Assembly: GCA_039970095.1 (NCBI GenBank)
Contig: JBDVMP010000082.1
Span: 71,693-135,692, forward strand
Direction: 5' to 3'
DNA from: JAMZMI01 sp039970095
Lineage (GTDB): Bacteria > Bacteroidota > Bacteroidia > Cytophagales > Cyclobacteriaceae
Length of the DNA stretch: 64,000 bases
Under the pieces are notes generated by a model that was not told the DNA's origin, did no database searches, and saw only the letters and a program-made list of their open reading frames with translations. This document shows positions 1 through 9,871 of the stretch, piece after piece. Position 1 is the first letter of the stretch; every line of letters starts with the position of its first letter. The translations under genes and the position numbers were made by a program.

Positions 1-2994
1 TTCGGACGCACCAATCCCGTTTGTGGAAGCCACTTGGCGTTTGTTTCCAGTAGTTTCTGGATCAATAAATGAATTTTGGATAAGAGAGGAACTATCCTGA
101 TTCGCGCCAGCATACTCACCATCAAAATAATCATCTATGCTCACTACGTCAGTACTCCTAAATGGGATGGCCCATAGGTCAGCAATCAAATCATCCACTG
201 GACTCGTATTATCAAGTAAAACATGAAAATTAGCCTCAGTTAAATCACTAGAGCTCAAATCTGTAGGCAACTGAATCGGATACACTCCAACACCGCATGC
301 ATCTGTTCCGCTTCTTCCAACGAGTATAACACTGCCATTAGAATTAAATGAAATATTATTATTGGCCGTATTTCTAACCATCCACTGATTATTATCACTG
401 GAAGGTTGTATTCTAATTTTAGCCCCACTGAGTGTAGTAAATTCATCCTGAGGTAACCAGGAAGTGGATCCGTATTGACATAGGCTTTGAATTTGCCATT
501 CATATGTGGTATTTTCCTCCAGACCAGACATATAAAACTCTTCCGAACTTATGGAATCAACTTCAATCCACTCAGAGCCACCGGATGGTCTGAAACGAAT
601 ATTCTCATATTGCGTCACTCTGAAATCTGACCAACGAATACCTGCACTAGTCGCCAAGATATCAAACAACAGAACATTTGAAGGTCCTTGGCATGTTGCT
701 TCAATTAAGGTTGTAAATTGTATAGTGTCTGACCAAGAACTCTCTAAGCCTGCTCCACTAGCTCTAACTTGACTTTCGTATTCTCCTAATTCGGTTAAAC
801 CTTGAATACTATATGCTGTATCGGTCAAGTTGTTAACATAGAACCAGGTTGTATCGGATTGGTATTTATATCTTACATCATAGTTTATCGAATTAGCCGT
901 TGAATTCCATTTCAAATCGCAATAGATATCCGAAAGATCCTCAACACTAAATCCCTCCAAACTACCTAGAGTCCCATCAGGGGTTTCACAATTTTCATCA
1001 GAATATCTAAGAAGCACTACGGAAGTAAAGGCAGGTAAAATCAGAGATCCGCAATAATTGCTATAGTTATTTACATCAATAAACTTACCGGCCGAAAGTG
1101 TAATGGTGGAATCACTGCTGGTAGGATTATAATGAAATTCTAAATCTTCATTGCTACCATTCTGGTCATAAATCAAAGGGCTCTTTGAAGAGTTATTTGT
1201 TCCAACTCTATTAAAATCGAACTGATACGTATTGTATACCGCCTCGTTGCTTGCACTACCATCAATGTTACTTACTCTAATGTTTTCTTGGGCAAAAGGA
1301 CTAATGAAATAATTCCCTAAATAGACTCCAGATGAATCAAAGGGCAGGGCAGTGCTGTTAAAATTAAAAATTAAATGATCTTCAATAGTATCCCTGGATA
1401 CTAAAATGTTGTCGCTGAAGTCGAAATTAGAAGACACATTATCTTGACTGTAAAGCTCAAACAAAACCTCTGAGAGATTTGCCGTAACTCCGGTATTTCC
1501 CTTAAATATTGTTGTGCCTGTTACAAGATTGAAAAAGTAACACAAGGTGCCACAGTTATAAACGGTATTATTCCTCACTGTAACATCCTTACTCTTATTG
1601 TCTAAATAAACCCCTACTGCCCAATGGCGATCTCTGAAATTTCCTTCAGAATTCCCGAGGCAATTCGTTACGATATTCTCCTCGATAATAGTCCCCACTG
1701 TCGTAAGACCCCCAAGATTGTTGTTCGTATAAATCCCCCCCATATCCTCTAGGCGCATCAAAGCATTATTAACATAATTCTGCTTGATAAGTTGATTCTT
1801 CCCACCTGTTACAATTGCGCCACCTCCAATCTGATCAAAAGTATTTCTAAGAAATTGCGCACCATCCGATTCATTGTAAATGGCATACATCCCTTTTTCT
1901 TTACCATATGCAGGATCCATCCCAATACTGTAAAAATTATTGTCCTCGACAACAAGGTTTGTAATATTATTGAAAGCATATAATGACCGAACGTTGACCT
2001 CATAAAATTGGCAATAGGAGATTTCAACATCATTACTCTGCTCTATATGAATTCCCTCACCACCTGCAGCACCAATGTTTAGATTTGATATCATTATATT
2101 GTCTGTTCCAGTAAGGTAAAGATTGGTTTCATTTCCAAATCTTATATTCACGTTTGAAATGGTTATATCCGATGTGCTATCAATTTCTACCACAATATCT
2201 TCGTTGGGATAAGTGAAACTGGTTCCATTAGGGTTAGTCGAGGAGTACAGGTATATTTTACTACTATCTGCTTCATAAAACCATTCACCCTCTAAATCCA
2301 AAGTACTTAGGCTATTCACGAAATAGTAACCTGAATTGGGCTGTATTGAAGGAACGTCAAAACCTGGACCAAGCGACAGAACAGTGCCATTATGATCCGT
2401 TACATTTACTCTATTAAATCGATATTCATAGACTCTAACAACGATATCGGAACCCTCCCAGTCATAGGAATCATCTAATTCATTGTCAATAATTTGAGTT
2501 AAACCTGAGGCAGATTCCAACCTAAGAAAGCCTCCATCATTAGAACTATAGTTCGGATATCTACCCAGTGGGAGGCGGATATCTCCTTTGTAAAAGTTGT
2601 TAAGTTTGGAAGGTGCCTGGCTAAGAGTCTTTTCCCAAATATTCGTAGAATGGGATGTCCATCCACTGTCAAAGCTTATCCCTCCGGAAATGATGGGCTT
2701 ATCACCAGAACCATATGAAGAGACAGTGATTTCATCTGTATTAATTATGAGATAGCCATAAAAGGTATCTCCTTTATTAAATAATATTTCATCTCCAGAA
2801 ATGAAATTAGACATCTCGGCATTGACTTTGGCAATGGTCTGCCATGACTCTCCAGAACTTAAACCAGAGTTCGAATCACTGCCTGATGCAGATACATAAT
2901 ACTGGTTTTGAGAGAATGAAGTATGAAGTAGAGTAATGCTTAATATGATTATGCATTGTGCTCTTAATACTAAATTGATTTGACGGTTCTTCAT
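1..2994 (-). CDS. Secreted right-handed beta-helix / fibronectin III protein (3' end outside window)
   Basis: The reading frame is open from an ATG at 2994 to the window edge, giving 998 codons with no stop. Residues 1-29 are a signal peptide ending TSFSQ. A YYVSASGSDSNSG start then leads into a parallel beta-helix region rich in N-x-I/V repeats, followed by fibronectin-type III modules and a CBM96/DNRLRE-like segment (SVILVGRSG, DLWAIPFR). It is a close paralogue of the next gene along almost its whole length, including its start, so the missing end probably holds two more Fn3 domains and a T9SS sorting domain. It is the last visible gene of the SusCD operon, 35 bp after its paralogue. I infer a surface or secreted polysaccharide-active protein; beta-helix folds are used by many lyases and some hydrolases, but no catalytic residues can be assigned. 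Confidence 0.85.
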   Translation of the reverse strand, partial: MKNRQINLVLRAQCIIILSITLLHTSFSQNQYYVSASGSDSNSGLSSGESWQTIAKVNAEMSNFISGDEILFNKGDTFYGYLIINTDEITVSSYGSGDKPIISGGISFDSGWTSHSTNIWEKTLSQAPSKLNNFYKGDIRLPLGRYPNYSSNDGGFLRLESASGLTQIIDNELDDSYDWEGSDIVVRVYEYRFNRVNVTDHNGTVLSLGPGFDVPSIQPNSGYYFVNSLSTLDLEGEWFYEADSSKIYLYSSTNPNGTSFTYPNEDIVVEIDSTSDITISNVNIRFGNETNLYLTGTDNIMISNLNIGAAGGEGIHIEQSNDVEISYCQFYEVNVRSLYAFNNITNLVVEDNNFYSIGMDPAYGKEKGMYAIYNESDGAQFLRNTFDQIGGGAIVTGGKNQLIKQNYVNNALMRLEDMGGIYTNNNLGGLTTVGTIIEENIVTNCLGNSEGNFRDRHWAVGVYLDNKSKDVTVRNNTVYNCGTLCYFFNLVTGTTIFKGNTGVTANLSEVLFELYSQDNVSSNFDFSDNILVSRDTIEDHLIFNFNSTALPFDSSGVYLGNYFISPFAQENIRVSNIDGSASNEAVYNTYQFDFNRVGTNNSSKSPLIYDQNGSNEDLEFHYNPTSSDSTITLSAGKFIDVNNYSNYCGSLILPAFTSVVLLRYSDENCETPDGTLGSLEGFSVEDLSDIYCDLKWNSTANSINYDVRYKYQSDTTWFYVNNLTDTAYSIQGLTELGEYESQVRASGAGLESSWSDTIQFTTLIEATCQGPSNVLLFDILATSAGIRWSDFRVTQYENIRFRPSGGSEWIEVDSISSEEFYMSGLEENTTYEWQIQSLCQYGSTSWLPQDEFTTLSGAKIRIQPSSDNNQWMVRNTANNNISFNSNGSVILVGRSGTDACGVGVYPIQLPTDLSSSDLTEANFHVLLDNTSPVDDLIADLWAIPFRSTDVVSIDDYFDGEYAGANQDSSSLIQNSFIDPETTGNKRQVASTNGIGASE

Positions 2995-3029
2995 GTGGTT
3001 CTTTTATGATATCAGGATAGTTATTGCAT

Positions 3030-6000
3030 TTAATTAAGGTTTATTTTTATGACTCTTCTGACGACAGACACGTTGGCTGAGGGAATATTTACGCTAATGA
3101 TATATATCCCATTTTCACTTGGTAACTGAAGTGAGATATATTCTTTATTGCTAAGTTGCCTTTGATCTATTATCAATCTCCCCTCTATGTCTCTTAGTTG
3201 AATCTGAATGGATTCTGCTGTATTCATAATTTCCGGGAGTTTAATAATCACATTATCTTTTGTTGGATTGGGATATAGTGTAAGGTTATAGAGACTATTC
3301 AAGCCGAGAACCACAGATTGAACCTCAACTTCATTTGAATACTCAGAAGACCCAAGGTTATTAAAAGCCGACAGTCGATATGTGTATTTTTGATTGGACG
3401 TTAGCTCACCATCAAGAAACATTTCTGTATTTGCTTGAAGTGTGTCAATTATTTTAAAACCAAGATCGGTTTCCTTGCGCTCAACAATAAAGCCTGTTTC
3501 ATTCAAAGCATTATCTTCCCAAACCAAAATCACATCTCCTAGGTCATTAGATACAGCTTCAAGATTAGAGGGCCTTGATGGTAGATTAGCAGGCAAAAAC
3601 TCAAAATAATTGGAATACCCTTTGAACCCGTTGGTACTGAAGGAGAGCACCCTATAGCCATAGGCTGATTCTCTGGAGGTATTAGAATCAATATAGGAAG
3701 TTACGTTACCGTTTACGGTATCAAGTCGAATAAAACCTTGTTTTGAACCAAGCTCAACACGTTCAATAACGAATCCTTCTTCTACGATCGAGTTATCCAT
3801 CCAACTTAACTCAATCAGATCCGCCTGATTTAACCTGGCGCTTAATTCAGAAACAGGTTCTGGTAAAAATGATCCATCCACATTGTACTGGAGTATTATT
3901 GTAGGCACACCATCTCCAACATCGTCAGACCTATCCAACCAATGGCGTTCAACTGTTGTAGGCTTATTAGGATTTACTCTTACAAATATCCACTCATCTC
4001 CTATTGCTCCTTTGTTATACTGATCGATAAAAAAGCTTCTCAAATTTGAGTTTCCATGTGCATCAGTTTGCAGAACTTGTCGTACATTGTCTATCGATTC
4101 AGGACTGATGAAATTCTGCTGAAGGAGAAAATTCTTGCTGTTATCACTGGCATCAAATTCTCCATCATAATAATCATCTTCTAATACCTCGTCGGTCATA
4201 CGATAAGGAAGTGCCCATAGTTCAGCATCCAAATCACCTACTGGCGACACATTATCTAAAAGAATTTGATATTCAACATTAGTAATTTGAGCAGTATCTT
4301 GTAGATCAGGTAATTGGAAGGGATAAACTGCTACACCGCAATTATCACTACCGCTTCGTCCTACTAAAATGACACTTTCATGTGGATTAAAAGAAACCTC
4401 ATTGGTTTCAACATTTCGTATGATCCATTGATTGCTGGAGTTAGAAAACAAATACTCCCGTTTTACGCCGTTAGAAGTCGTGAAATTCTCTTGTTCTTCC
4501 CATTCAGAAATGCCATATTGACAAAGTGTCTGCAACTCCCATTGATACTCTGAAGAAGGAATAAGGTCAGTGAGATATAAAACTTCATCCGAAATACTAT
4601 CCAATTCTATCCATTTTGCTGAGCTAGTATTTTTGTAGCGAACATTCACATATTGACCTATTCGAAAATCTGACCATTGAATAGTTGCACTTGTAGCGAA
4701 TAGATCATCAATCTCAGGATTGAGGGGTGCTTCGCACGGAGCTTCGATTAACGTCTTAAACTCCAACTCCGACCATTGGCCCTCTACACCATTACCACTC
4801 GCCCTAACCTGAGCCGCATAGTTGGTATCTGGATTTAATGAATTGATAGTTATAGAAGTTCTGAAGAGGTTATTAACATTAATCCATTCCGATTCAGACA
4901 TAACTTTATATCTAAAATCATAATTAATGGCATTGTCAGTAGAATCCCATTTAAACGTGCTCTCAATATCCAGAACATTCTCAATGATATAGCCTGACAA
5001 AGATCCCAGGGGATCGTCCTGAATTTCACAACCTTCTTCAGAATACTTGAAAAGAATGACTGATTCAAACGGCTGAAGTTCCATAGACCCACAGAAACTA
5101 TTTGAATTTTTGGCATCAATAAACTTACCACTTGGGAGATCAATTACCTTTGGTTCTAAGGATTCGTTATACACAATTTGCAGGTCATCGAAGCTTTGGT
5201 TTTCCTTAAAATTTAGTGGACTTGGAAAGGAGTTCGAAGCATTGGGCCTTTTGAGGTCAAATTCTTCCGCGTCATAAATTTCCACATTGTTGGAATTACC
5301 ATTAATGTACCTCACGCGAATTTGTTCGGACCGAAAAGGGTTGAGAAAATAATTCCCTGAATAGATGCCGGAATCATCAAAAGGTCTTACTGAACCATTG
5401 TTGTTAAATACGTAGTGACTGGCACTAGTGTCACGTGATACAAAAAGGTTATTATTAAAAACAAATGAAGATTGAGTATTCTGCTGAGAGTATAGTTCGA
5501 AAAAGACCTCCGACTGAAGAGAATTCATACCTGTATTTCCCTCAAAAGTGGTAGTCCCAGTAACCAGATTAAAAAAGTAGCAAGAGGTGCTGACATTAAA
5601 AACAGTATTATTTCGAACCGTGACATCCATACTGTGATTATCAAGATAAATCCCAATGGACCAATGCCTTTCTCGGTAATTGCCAGGCAGGTACCCCAAA
5701 CAATTCGTTACAATATTTTCTTCAATAATTGTCCCAGCTGTAGTGAGGCCGCCGAGATTATTGTTGGTGTAAATGCCTCCCATATCTTCCAAACACATTA
5801 ATGCATTATTAACATAATTGTTCTTGATAAGCTGATTCATTCCACCTGTTACAATGGCTCCTCCTCCTATATGATCAAAAGTGTTCCTTAGAATTTGAGT
5901 TTCATTAGATTCATTGTAAATACCATATTGGGATTTTTCCTCTCCATAGGCGGGATCCATGCCAATCTTAGAAAAATCATTGTCAAGGATCATCATGTTA

Positions 6001-7025
6001 GAAGAGTGTCTAATATTTAATCCTCTGCCATTAATGTCCTCTAAACTACAACCAGATATTTCACCATTCACTGCAAAAAACATTCTAATCCCATCACCTC
6101 CTGCAGCAATAATTTCTGTGTTTTTCACCTTAACGTTCTCACCCTCCACTAGATCCAGATTAATTCTGTTTCCGTAACGGATACTTATGCCTTCAATTAG
6201 GATATCATTAGATTCAGTAAAATCAATAACAACATCCTCATTCGGATATGTGAAGGTTTGATTATTCGGATTTGTCGCACTATAGACATAAATTTTACCC
6301 GTGTTAGCATCATAGCTCCATTCGCCCTCAAGATCCAACGCCGAAATGCTGTTCACAAAATAGTATCCGGAGTTTTCATGAAGAGAGGGTACATCAAATC
6401 CAGCCCCCAGATTAACAGTATTTCCACTATGTGACGCAACTCTAATGCGATTATATCTATATTCAAAAACCCTGATCACTACGTCGGCTCCAGTCCAATC
6501 AAATGAATTATCCAAGTCTTCATCAACAAATTGCGAGGTTCCAGTTGATGTCTCTAGTCTTAAAAAGCCATCCTCAAATTCATTGTGGTTTGGAAATCTC
6601 CCCAATGGAAGTCGCTCCCCCTCGCGATACAAATTATTTAACTCAACAGGAGGATCGGGTAAGGTTCTTTCCCAAATGTTGCTGCTTCCTTCAATTAAAG
6701 ACCATCCATCATTAAATACAATACCTCCAGACAACACAGGCTTTTCTCCTGCCCCAAAAGAAGAAATTGTTAAACCATCAAGGTTAAACACTAATGAACC
6801 GTAAAACGTATCTCCTTTCCTAAACAAAATTTGATCACCACTAATAAAGGAATCATTAAAGGAGTTTAATTTATCAATTGTTGCCCATGGATTGACTGCA
6901 TCAAGCCCTGTGTTTTGATCGTTACCGTCAGCGGAAACGTAGTAGGTATTTTGACAGAAAGCAGTATGCCAAAATAGCCAGAAATAAACTGATAAATAAA
7001 AGGGAGTCTTTATTTTAACTCTCAT
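3030..7025 (-). CDS. Secreted beta-helix / fibronectin III protein with T9SS sorting domain
   Basis: The 1,331-residue protein starts at the ATG at 7025; an in-frame TTG at 7049 is less likely because the signal peptide begins with MRVKIK and ends AFCQ. In order it has a YYVSADGNDQNTG motif and a right-handed parallel beta-helix to about residue 560, two Fn3 modules at about 670-850, a CBM96/DNRLRE-like domain at about 860-1050, two further Fn3 modules, and a T9SS type A sorting domain (LTLYPNPT) over the last 85 residues. It should therefore be exported by the Por system and fixed to the surface or released. It lies in the SusC/SusD operon, so I infer a role in attacking or binding the locus's polysaccharide. 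The family is consistent with a polysaccharide lyase-like enzyme but the substrate is unknown. It is a tandem duplicate of its downstream neighbour. Confidence 0.88.
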   Translation of the reverse strand: MRVKIKTPFYLSVYFWLFWHTAFCQNTYYVSADGNDQNTGLDAVNPWATIDKLNSFNDSFISGDQILFRKGDTFYGSLVFNLDGLTISSFGAGEKPVLSGGIVFNDGWSLIEGSSNIWERTLPDPPVELNNLYREGERLPLGRFPNHNEFEDGFLRLETSTGTSQFVDEDLDNSFDWTGADVVIRVFEYRYNRIRVASHSGNTVNLGAGFDVPSLHENSGYYFVNSISALDLEGEWSYDANTGKIYVYSATNPNNQTFTYPNEDVVIDFTESNDILIEGISIRYGNRINLDLVEGENVKVKNTEIIAAGGDGIRMFFAVNGEISGCSLEDINGRGLNIRHSSNMMILDNDFSKIGMDPAYGEEKSQYGIYNESNETQILRNTFDHIGGGAIVTGGMNQLIKNNYVNNALMCLEDMGGIYTNNNLGGLTTAGTIIEENIVTNCLGYLPGNYRERHWSIGIYLDNHSMDVTVRNNTVFNVSTSCYFFNLVTGTTTFEGNTGMNSLQSEVFFELYSQQNTQSSFVFNNNLFVSRDTSASHYVFNNNGSVRPFDDSGIYSGNYFLNPFRSEQIRVRYINGNSNNVEIYDAEEFDLKRPNASNSFPSPLNFKENQSFDDLQIVYNESLEPKVIDLPSGKFIDAKNSNSFCGSMELQPFESVILFKYSEEGCEIQDDPLGSLSGYIIENVLDIESTFKWDSTDNAINYDFRYKVMSESEWINVNNLFRTSITINSLNPDTNYAAQVRASGNGVEGQWSELEFKTLIEAPCEAPLNPEIDDLFATSATIQWSDFRIGQYVNVRYKNTSSAKWIELDSISDEVLYLTDLIPSSEYQWELQTLCQYGISEWEEQENFTTSNGVKREYLFSNSSNQWIIRNVETNEVSFNPHESVILVGRSGSDNCGVAVYPFQLPDLQDTAQITNVEYQILLDNVSPVGDLDAELWALPYRMTDEVLEDDYYDGEFDASDNSKNFLLQQNFISPESIDNVRQVLQTDAHGNSNLRSFFIDQYNKGAIGDEWIFVRVNPNKPTTVERHWLDRSDDVGDGVPTIILQYNVDGSFLPEPVSELSARLNQADLIELSWMDNSIVEEGFVIERVELGSKQGFIRLDTVNGNVTSYIDSNTSRESAYGYRVLSFSTNGFKGYSNYFEFLPANLPSRPSNLEAVSNDLGDVILVWEDNALNETGFIVERKETDLGFKIIDTLQANTEMFLDGELTSNQKYTYRLSAFNNLGSSEYSNEVEVQSVVLGLNSLYNLTLYPNPTKDNVIIKLPEIMNTAESIQIQLRDIEGRLIIDQRQLSNKEYISLQLPSENGIYIISVNIPSANVSVVRRVIKINLN

Positions 7026-7072
7026 TTTAAACGTAGAAGAATTTTTCAAGGATAGATGTCAGATAGAATCAA

Positions 7073-7094
7073 GAGATGCAAGTCAATGCATCTC
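7073..7094 (-). promoter_or_regulatory. Intercistronic stem-loop
   Basis: GAGATGCA at 7073-7080 is the perfect complement of TGCATCTC at 7087-7094, with a 6-base loop. It lies between two co-directional genes of the SusCD operon and has no T-tract, so it looks like an mRNA processing or stabilising hairpin rather than a full terminator. Confidence 0.5.
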
Positions 7095-7109
7095 CCGAAT
7101 AAATATTAG

Positions 7110-7979
7110 CTAGTTCTTGACAATTCTTTCCATTTTATCAACCCCTATCATTGGACAACTTAAGTGAAGCATATAAATACCTGCCTTCTCAGGTAAGACA
7201 ATTTGATTTTTATTACCAACAAGTCTTTGAGTAGCCATAAGTCTTCCTGCAACATCCAAGATTTGAACCGTATAAGAATAATAATTATCCACACCAAGAT
7301 CCAGTAAAACGAAGTCAGAAGTTGGATTTGGGTATATCATAATGCTCATAGCATCATCAACCACACTCAAAACCTCGGCCGGATCCTCTTTAGATAAAAA
7401 CTGATAGCCTACTCCAACTATGCAGCTTCTTAGAACTTCGGATGGCATATCATCTGAAAAATTAACCTTTATTTCTGAACCAACTGCCCTGGCCTCACCA
7501 ATTAAAGCCCTGAATAATCTATCTGGGGTATCATCATTATCATTAATCAGCTCGACATTGGCGGTATCAACCGATAGTCTACTAAAAATTGCATATTCAT
7601 TTTCACTTTCAAGTTTGGTCATTACTCTCCAATCTTGAGTGGATGGAGAAATAAAATAGGCATAGACATTGTATGTGGTAAGTGAATCCAAATCTGAAAT
7701 GGTCATAGTAATATCAGGCGCATCATCTCCGGCTTGCCTATGAGACTCAAAATAAGTGCCTTCAATTGTGCCGTTGGTCACACCAACTTTATAATTCCAT
7801 TTGTTATCGGCGTTTACATTAGATGCTGAATCAAGTGCTTCCCTCGGTGTTACATTATTAAGGTTTGCGTTTACGAAAATAATTTCTTCTTGAGCGTATA
7901 TCTGAGCAGAGCAAAGGATTAGCAAAAGAAACGATAAGATTGACGATGCTACTTTTTGATTTGTAAAATGTGATTTCAT
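7110..7979 (-). CDS. Small secreted protein with T9SS sorting domain, SusCD-associated
   Basis: 289 residues from the ATG at 7979; this start gives a clean signal peptide (MKSHFTNQK to SAQIYAQ), while upstream GTG/ATG codons would add an implausible extension. The mature part (about 31-200) is a beta-rich module of unknown family with DSLTTYNVYAYF, reminiscent of Fn3-like folds. About residues 213-289 are a T9SS type A sorting domain (MIYPNPTSDF, ending RIVKN). It sits between SusD and the beta-helix proteins, with a stem-loop on either side. Position suggests a surface glycan-binding protein, the place often filled by SusE/F-like proteins, but no binding residues can be named. Confidence 0.8.
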   Translation of the reverse strand: MKSHFTNQKVASSILSFLLLILCSAQIYAQEEIIFVNANLNNVTPREALDSASNVNADNKWNYKVGVTNGTIEGTYFESHRQAGDDAPDITMTISDLDSLTTYNVYAYFISPSTQDWRVMTKLESENEYAIFSRLSVDTANVELINDNDDTPDRLFRALIGEARAVGSEIKVNFSDDMPSEVLRSCIVGVGYQFLSKEDPAEVLSVVDDAMSIMIYPNPTSDFVLLDLGVDNYYSYTVQILDVAGRLMATQRLVGNKNQIVLPEKAGIYMLHLSCPMIGVDKMERIVKN

Positions 7980-8084
7980 GAGTTTTGTTTTTTGGTTTGT
8001 TAAATGATATGATTTCAACATATTCACTCGAAATATTACCTACTTACTTAGTCTCGCAAATAATCTTCCAGTGTTTAAACAATG

Positions 8085-8111
8085 TTGAGATCGACTAAAA
8101 GTCGATCCCAA
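8085..8111 (-). promoter_or_regulatory. Intercistronic stem-loop downstream of SusD
   Basis: A 12-bp stem (one G-U pair) with a 3-base loop: TTGAGATCGACT at 8085-8096 pairs with AGTCGATCCCAA at 8100-8111. It lies in the 199-bp gap after the SusD stop and has no following T-run. It could trim or stabilise the SusCD message relative to the downstream genes. Confidence 0.55.
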
Positions 8112-8178
8112 CAAATAATTAATGTCTAACTCTTAACTCTTTAGAACATTAAAACAACCTTATTAGCTTAGGTATTTC

Positions 8179-9861
8179 TTAATAACCCGGATTTTGAGCC
8201 ATTTCTGAGCCCGAATTAGCGTCTATCACTCGTTGAGGAATTGGCCAAAAATTATTGTAATCCTGAATTGTAGTGCCAGCAGACAGACCAGAAGTACCAT
8301 AAGGTGACGAATTATAAGTTCTAACCCTATCCACAAGACGTCCCATTCTTATAAGGGTACGCATCCTTGGCTCCTCTACAATTAGCTCTCTTGCCCGTTC
8401 ATCAAGTATAAAATCCTCTGTTACATCAGAACCGTTTATAGGAGAAGCGTTGGCTCTGGATCGTATAACGTTAATATCAGAAGCCGCTTCAGCCATCATT
8501 CCCTTCCTAAAATACGCTTCTGCTCTTAAAAGGTAGGTTTCGGCAACTCTCATTATGGTTATATCCTTACCAGAATTTCCGGTAGCAGGGCTATCATTCC
8601 TTGGAGCGCCTTCTATCTTTCTAAACCATGGATAATATGTAAACACCGTATCCAGTTTTTGAGATGTTAAAGTTCCATCGTCTTCGGTTACATACAAGTT
8701 TCCATCCGATCCAATTGCCGTTTTAATTGGTTTTCCAAAGTATTCTGAATCGTTTGAGTTATTGTAATAAAATGTTCTTCTTATGTTATATTTAGAATTT
8801 CTAATGTCATTCGGGTCCAAATTCCATATATCATACTTGGAATAGTTTGTTGGAGAGAGTACGCCAATTCCCCTTAATAGACTATCCACTGCAGAATTTT
8901 TAAATCCATTAGGGGTTGTAATTATATCATACTGTGGCCCCCACCATCTTGGCTGTTGATTATACGCTGCACCCACAATGTATAATTCGATTTGCCAAGC
9001 CAATATCACCTCACTATTCCCTTCAGATTTATTAATTTGACCGTATGCATGAATATCTGAATAAACATCGCCTGGCAGGGAACTTGCTGAACCAAATCGT
9101 TCTGTCATTAGGTGATAATCTCCAGCCTCTTGACTAATTACTTTGGTTGCTGCGTTGATGGATTTATCATAGTATGAATTATCTTCTGTTAGCACCCCAA
9201 GAGATATGTAAACCTCGGTTAACAAGTGAAAGGCAGCTGCACGAGGAACTTTACCATCTTCCACGCTTATGTATAATAAATTAGATGCCGATTCTAAGTC
9301 TGAAGCAACAAACTCCAATACTTCTTGCCTAGTCGCTCTCTCAAAATCAAATTTCGGAACTGTCAATCTAGAATCAATAATAGGGACGCCTCCAAACAAA
9401 TTTGCTAAAGCATTGTAGACATAAGCTCTGAAAAATAGAGCCTGTCCTTTAACGTTAGCTCTTGCGTCATCAGTCATGTCTAAGTCAGGATTGTCTATAC
9501 CCTCAAGCACCAAATTTGCCCTAGGTATTACCTCCTCATAAGCCCAATCCCAAAATAGAGAAGGTTCACCTGAAGACGGGTTCAGCAAGGCATAGTCAGC
9601 AAATCCGCGACTATCAGCACGCCCCCAGCGTGCCACATCTGTGCCTAAATTCATATAATCAAAATTTGAACCTGCAACAAAATGCTCAAAGCGAGCTGCC
9701 TGGTACACAGCGGTCAGCACCAAATTGAACCCAGATTCATCTACAAGCAAATTCTCAGGGCTGTATCTATCTAGCGGAACCTCATCCAAATAATCTTCTC
9801 CACATGATATGAGATTGACGCTTACTATTACAAGTACTATATTCTTTACAAAATTTTTCAT
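8179..9861 (-). CDS. SusD/RagB family nutrient-binding outer membrane lipoprotein
   Basis: 560 residues, the normal length for SusD. The lipoprotein signal has its lipobox at LISC with Cys20, followed by GEDYLDEVP, the typical SusD mature N-terminus. TPR-like helical repeats follow (NVKGQALFFRAYVYNALANLFGGVP is a family hallmark region at about 136-160), and the C-terminal part carries the SusD motif ERARELIVEEPRMR and ends WPIPQR...NPGY. It forms the lid of the SusC transporter on the outer face of the outer membrane and binds the oligosaccharide. It starts 10 bp after the SusC stop, so the pair is co-transcribed. Confidence 0.97.
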   Translation of the reverse strand: MKNFVKNIVLVIVSVNLISCGEDYLDEVPLDRYSPENLLVDESGFNLVLTAVYQAARFEHFVAGSNFDYMNLGTDVARWGRADSRGFADYALLNPSSGEPSLFWDWAYEEVIPRANLVLEGIDNPDLDMTDDARANVKGQALFFRAYVYNALANLFGGVPIIDSRLTVPKFDFERATRQEVLEFVASDLESASNLLYISVEDGKVPRAAAFHLLTEVYISLGVLTEDNSYYDKSINAATKVISQEAGDYHLMTERFGSASSLPGDVYSDIHAYGQINKSEGNSEVILAWQIELYIVGAAYNQQPRWWGPQYDIITTPNGFKNSAVDSLLRGIGVLSPTNYSKYDIWNLDPNDIRNSKYNIRRTFYYNNSNDSEYFGKPIKTAIGSDGNLYVTEDDGTLTSQKLDTVFTYYPWFRKIEGAPRNDSPATGNSGKDITIMRVAETYLLRAEAYFRKGMMAEAASDINVIRSRANASPINGSDVTEDFILDERARELIVEEPRMRTLIRMGRLVDRVRTYNSSPYGTSGLSAGTTIQDYNNFWPIPQRVIDANSGSEMAQNPGY

Positions 9862-9871
9862 GCCTTTAGAT

